DNA of 7,170 nucleotides, from the NCBI GenBank assembly GCA_027314795.1, contig DAHVAE010000038.1, positions 1 through 7,170 on the forward strand, read 5' to 3'. This stretch comes from Candidatus Saccharimonadota bacterium. GTDB taxonomy: Bacteria; Patescibacteriota; Saccharimonadia; Saccharimonadales; UBA4665. Position 1 is the first letter of the stretch, and each line of letters begins with the position of its first letter. The position numbers and the translations under genes were made by a program. This document shows, piece after piece, positions 5,519-7,170 of the stretch. The notes beneath the pieces are model-generated. The model ran no database searches, was not told the DNA's origin, and saw only the letters and a list, made by a program, of their open reading frames with translations.

Positions 5519-5923
5519 TCAAATTAGGTCATCTAAGTCAATAATCTGGTGTTTTCGATTGACGAACAGCAGTTTTTTAATGGTCTTCTGCTGTTTAAGT
5601 TTTTGAAGTAGGAACTTTTGAATTGTAGAATCGTGTACCTTCTTCATGCGTCTAGAATCAACTATAATATAACCTGATTGTTTAGTGGCTCTTTTAAGGT
5701 TACGCTCCACAGCCGATAACTTATCTGTTTTAGGTGATTTAATTTCATAGATTACTCCATCTATACGCACATCAGCAGTTTTCATACGTTGACGAGGGTT
5801 ATTAATTAGAAATTCAACAACATATCCATGATTAGCAAAAACCTGTGCAGTTTTAAGCTCATGTTCCCAGACATCTAAACCGGCTGGGATAATGATTGAA
5901 CCTTTAGTTTTCTTTCTAATCAT
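5519..5923 (-). CDS. Stand-alone PD-(D/E)XK nuclease-fold protein, CdiA C-terminal tRNase-like
   Basis: The 134-residue protein shows the order of elements seen in CdiA C-terminal tRNase domains. A helix with WEHELKTAQVFANHGY (residues 19-34) is followed by ADVRIDGVIYEIKSPK (50-65), which contains the PD-(D/E)XK-type core (D51, E60, K62). A conserved-looking basic helix, RNLKRATKQSGYIIVDSRR (74-92), comes next. In contact-dependent inhibition this domain is the toxic tip of a very large exported protein; here it stands alone, with no signal peptide and no adjacent immunity gene on its strand. It may be a tRNA or DNA nuclease used inside the cell, or a domestic remnant. It lies downstream of, and on the same strand as, tRNA-Arg. 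The stop is TGA. Family assignment is by motif only; another restriction-endonuclease-fold family is possible. Confidence 0.75.
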   Translation of the reverse strand: MIRKKTKGSIIIPAGLDVWEHELKTAQVFANHGYVVEFLINNPRQRMKTADVRIDGVIYEIKSPKTDKLSAVERNLKRATKQSGYIIVDSRRMKKVHDSTIQKFLLQKLKQQKTIKKLLFVNRKHQIIDLDDLI

Positions 5924-5933
5924 AAGTATAAGT

Positions 5934-5942
5934 ATTTTAGCA
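5934..5942 (-). promoter_or_regulatory. Extended -10 promoter of the PD-(D/E)XK gene
   Basis: On the minus strand TGC plus TAAAAT (5 of 6) ends 10 nt before the ATG at 5923, predicting a leader of only a few bases. No Shine-Dalgarno site is visible. Co-transcription from the upstream tRNA-Arg promoter is also possible. Confidence 0.5.
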
Positions 5943-5968
5943 GAGATTTAAGAAGGGAGTGATCTTAT

Positions 5969-6077
5969 AGAAACCAAGAAGGATTCGAACCAAAGCTCTA
6001 AAGTGTTAGCAATAATTAAAACAAAGCTAAAGATAATTGCCCTATCTGTACTTATATACTCATTTCCAAGCTGGTAC
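5969..6077 (-). repeat. tRNA-like repeat block 3, region downstream of tRNA-Arg
   Basis: This stretch between tRNA-Arg and the PD-(D/E)XK gene aligns with 5243-5348 of block 2. It shares the 27-bp exact repeat, a loosely conserved spacer, and the T-arm-like GGTTCGAATCC piece (5991-5981, minus strand). The T-loop and the G-C pairs next to it are kept, but the rest of the T-stem is not, so it is not a functional tRNA end. Confidence 0.6.
6051..6077. repeat. 27-bp exact direct repeat, copy 2 (at the tRNA-Arg 3' end)
   Basis: Identical to 5322-5348. It includes the CCA end and the last acceptor-stem bases of tRNA-Arg. The 3' ends of tRNA genes are common targets of tyrosine-recombinase integration, so this may be the original attachment site. 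No integrase gene is present in the window. Confidence 0.7.
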
Positions 6078-6148
6078 CCCGAGTAGGATTTGAACCTACG
6101 ACCTTGAGCTTAGAAGTCTCCTGCTCTATCCAGCTGAGCTATCGGGGC
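6072..6148 (-). tRNA. tRNA-Arg (anticodon UCU), CCA encoded
   Basis: The cloverleaf is clear on the minus strand. The acceptor GCCCCGA pairs with TCGGGGT (a G-U first pair), the D-arm GCTC/GAGC has an AGCTGGATA loop, the anticodon loop is CTTCTAA (UCU at 6114-6112), the T-arm GTAGG/CCTAC has a TTCAAAT loop, the discriminator is A and CCA is encoded. It reads AGA codons, frequent in AT-rich genomes. The anticodon stem is odd: GGAGA opposite GCTCA leaves only three Watson-Crick pairs, with G-A and A-G mismatches at both ends. All other tertiary-structure positions look normal. Confidence 0.93.
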
Positions 6149-6165
6149 TTGTTGTAACAGAGGTG

Positions 6166-6171
6166 ATTATA
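6166..6171 (-). promoter_or_regulatory. -10 box of the tRNA-Arg promoter
   Basis: A perfect TATAAT on the minus strand lies 17 bases before the first tRNA base (6148), predicting a 5' leader of about 10 nt. No clear -35 was found. It faces the rightward promoter of the PrsW-family gene. The arms TATACAGT (6168-6175) and ACTG...TATA (6181-6191, with a 3-nt insertion) form an imperfect inverted repeat between them. Confidence 0.55.
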
Positions 6172-6187
6172 CAGTATTAAACTGGTG

Positions 6188-6204
6188 TATACTACTGTTA
6201 GGAT
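6188..6204 (+). promoter_or_regulatory. Promoter region of the PrsW-family gene (two -10 candidates)
   Basis: TATACT (6188-6193) would give a leader of about 21 nt. TGT plus TAGGAT (6196-6204, extended -10) would give about 10 nt. Neither has a good -35, and no Shine-Dalgarno site lies close to the ATG at 6222. Confidence 0.4.
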
Positions 6205-6221
6205 AAGCCAAAACAAATATC

Positions 6222-6989
6222 ATGTTAATTTACTTAATTATAGCCGTATTTATTGGTTTAGCGATTGGCCTAGTTATCTTTATGTTAAGGAACGACAAGG
6301 GTGAAAAAGAGCCAGTTATAGATTTATGGCTAGCAGCAGGATTTGGTTTATTGGCTGCTATTATAGCGGCTTTCATCGAGAAGCTATTTATACCTTTAAA
6401 TAACATAAAAATTGGTGCACCGCTTGAATCCATGTTGGTTTCTTTTATTGGTATAGCGATCATTGAAGAGACATTAAAGTTTTTACCGCTGGCTTTATTT
6501 ATCTACCCTAAGAAGTATTTTAATGAGCATACTGATGGAATTATTTACTTTGCTTTAGTCGGTCTTGGCTTTGGACTACCTGAAAATATACTTTATACCA
6601 TGCAATACGGCACCAAAGCAGGACTTGGCAGGATAGTTATGACCCCAATTTTTCATGCAGCAATAACTGGCCTAGTTGGGTATTATCTAGTTAAGGCAAA
6701 GATTGCCAAAAAGAACCCACTATCCATTTGGCCTATATTTCTGCTGGCCATAGGGCTACATACGCTATACGACTTTGGGCTTTCTTCTGGAACCAATTTG
6801 TTTACTTTTATATCCGTAATAATAACCTTAGCTTTAAGTGCAAACTTCTTTAATATCTTTTATCGAGCTAAAGACCGCGATGAGGATAGGGGGCTTGCTA
6901 GTGTTGGGCATAATAAATATTGCCGGTCTTGTGGTTCAATTAACTCCAGTCATCACCTCTATTGCACCCAATGCGGTCAGCGTGCTTAA
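6222..6989 (+). CDS. PrsW-family intramembrane protease with C-terminal zinc ribbon
   Basis: This 255-residue protein has about seven hydrophobic segments followed by a short cytosolic tail. PrsW-type signatures are in order: IIEETLKFLPL (residues 80-90, the EE-x-x-K motif), DGIIYFALVGLGFGLPENILY (about 105-125, with the Glu-Asn pair), PIFHAAITG (142-150) and GLHTLYDFG (178-186). In this family the paired Glu and the His residues form the active site that cuts membrane proteins, such as the anti-sigma factor RsiW in Bacillus. After a charged linker (about 215-230) comes a zinc ribbon, C234-x2-C237 and C248-x2-C251, not usual for PrsW and suggestive of a docking or sensing unit. The next gene also encodes a zinc ribbon, 25 nt downstream. 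No target is visible here. Confidence 0.85.
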   Translation: MLIYLIIAVFIGLAIGLVIFMLRNDKGEKEPVIDLWLAAGFGLLAAIIAAFIEKLFIPLNNIKIGAPLESMLVSFIGIAIIEETLKFLPLALFIYPKKYFNEHTDGIIYFALVGLGFGLPENILYTMQYGTKAGLGRIVMTPIFHAAITGLVGYYLVKAKIAKKNPLSIWPIFLLAIGLHTLYDFGLSSGTNLFTFISVIITLALSANFFNIFYRAKDRDEDRGLASVGHNKYCRSCGSINSSHHLYCTQCGQRA

Positions 6990-7014
6990 ATAACCATGTA
7001 ATTTAAAAACAAAA

Positions 7015-7170
7015 ATGCCAGAAGAAAAGCTTTGTCCAAACTGCAATCAGCCTACTGAAGACGGCGCAAAGTATTGCGGTAATTGTGGCTATAAGTTAGA
7101 AAATGATACCTTAGGGAGTATTCAGCCAGAAACTACAAGTATGCCGCCATATGCTATCCCCAAAACTCAT
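7015..7170 (+). CDS. Zinc-ribbon protein, 3'-truncated by window edge
   Basis: Fifty-two codons are visible from the ATG at 7015 and the frame is still open at the end of the window. The N-terminus is a compact zinc ribbon with CPNC (residues 7-10) and CGNC (21-24), followed by an acidic and then Pro-rich stretch typical of a linker. In many small bacteria such ribbons precede membrane segments, but that part is outside the window. The gap to the PrsW-family gene is only 25 nt with no terminator, so they probably share a transcript. The matching ribbon modules suggest the two proteins act in the same process. No Shine-Dalgarno site is seen; the leader is A-rich. Confidence 0.8.
   Translation, partial: MPEEKLCPNCNQPTEDGAKYCGNCGYKLENDTLGSIQPETTSMPPYAIPKTH

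Noticed and set aside
4284..6077. CRISPR array
   Set aside because: Repeats are three, long, imperfect and hundreds of bases apart, with genes between them; no cas genes are present.
6230..6463. Open frame on the minus strand opposite the PrsW-family gene
   Set aside because: Shadow of the membrane-protein frame, with no promoter or domain.

Overview
The window looks like a stretch of a small, AT-rich, gene-dense genome from the Candidate Phyla Radiation, most likely a Candidatus Saccharibacteria (TM7) relative. This is an inference. It rests on the compact flavin electron-transfer operon, the PrsW and zinc-ribbon proteins, and the many genes that have an extended -10 box just before the start codon and no Shine-Dalgarno site. 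TGA is used as a stop, so the standard bacterial code fits.

Region 1 (1-678) is the 3' part of a beta-propeller (WD40/TolB-like) gene that enters from the left. Region 2 (730-3499) is a three-gene operon with overlapping genes. It encodes a membrane-anchored FMN-binding domain protein, the flavin transferase ApbE, and a fusion of an NqrB/RnfD-like membrane domain to a ferredoxin-NADP reductase (FNR) domain. Together they read as a minimal device that takes electrons from NAD(P)H in the cytosol, moves them across the membrane, and passes them to a covalently bound FMN outside.

Region 3 (3653-6148) is an accessory island. It holds three nuclease-type modules: a BrnT toxin with a CopG-type antitoxin (minus strand), an NYN-domain ribonuclease-like protein (plus strand), and a stand-alone PD-(D/E)XK protein resembling the CdiA C-terminal tRNase (minus strand). 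They are interleaved with three related blocks of tRNA-like sequence. The rightmost block contains an intact tRNA-Arg(UCU); the other two (near 4284-4443 and 5243-5421) look like diverged or degenerate relatives. A 27-bp exact direct repeat includes the tRNA CCA end and flanks the PD-(D/E)XK gene, as an attachment site would. A candidate small RNA with its own promoter and a strong intrinsic terminator runs antisense into the 3' end of the NYN gene.

Region 4 (6166-7170) starts at a divergent promoter region shared by the tRNA (leftward) and a PrsW-family intramembrane protease gene with a C-terminal zinc ribbon (rightward). A second zinc-ribbon gene follows and runs off the right edge.

Four genes or operons (746, 4223, 4518, 5923) have a -10 box 6-10 nt before the ATG, consistent with leaderless or near-leaderless mRNAs. 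The internal antitoxin gene does have a Shine-Dalgarno site. All family assignments come from motif recognition by eye; no database search was run.
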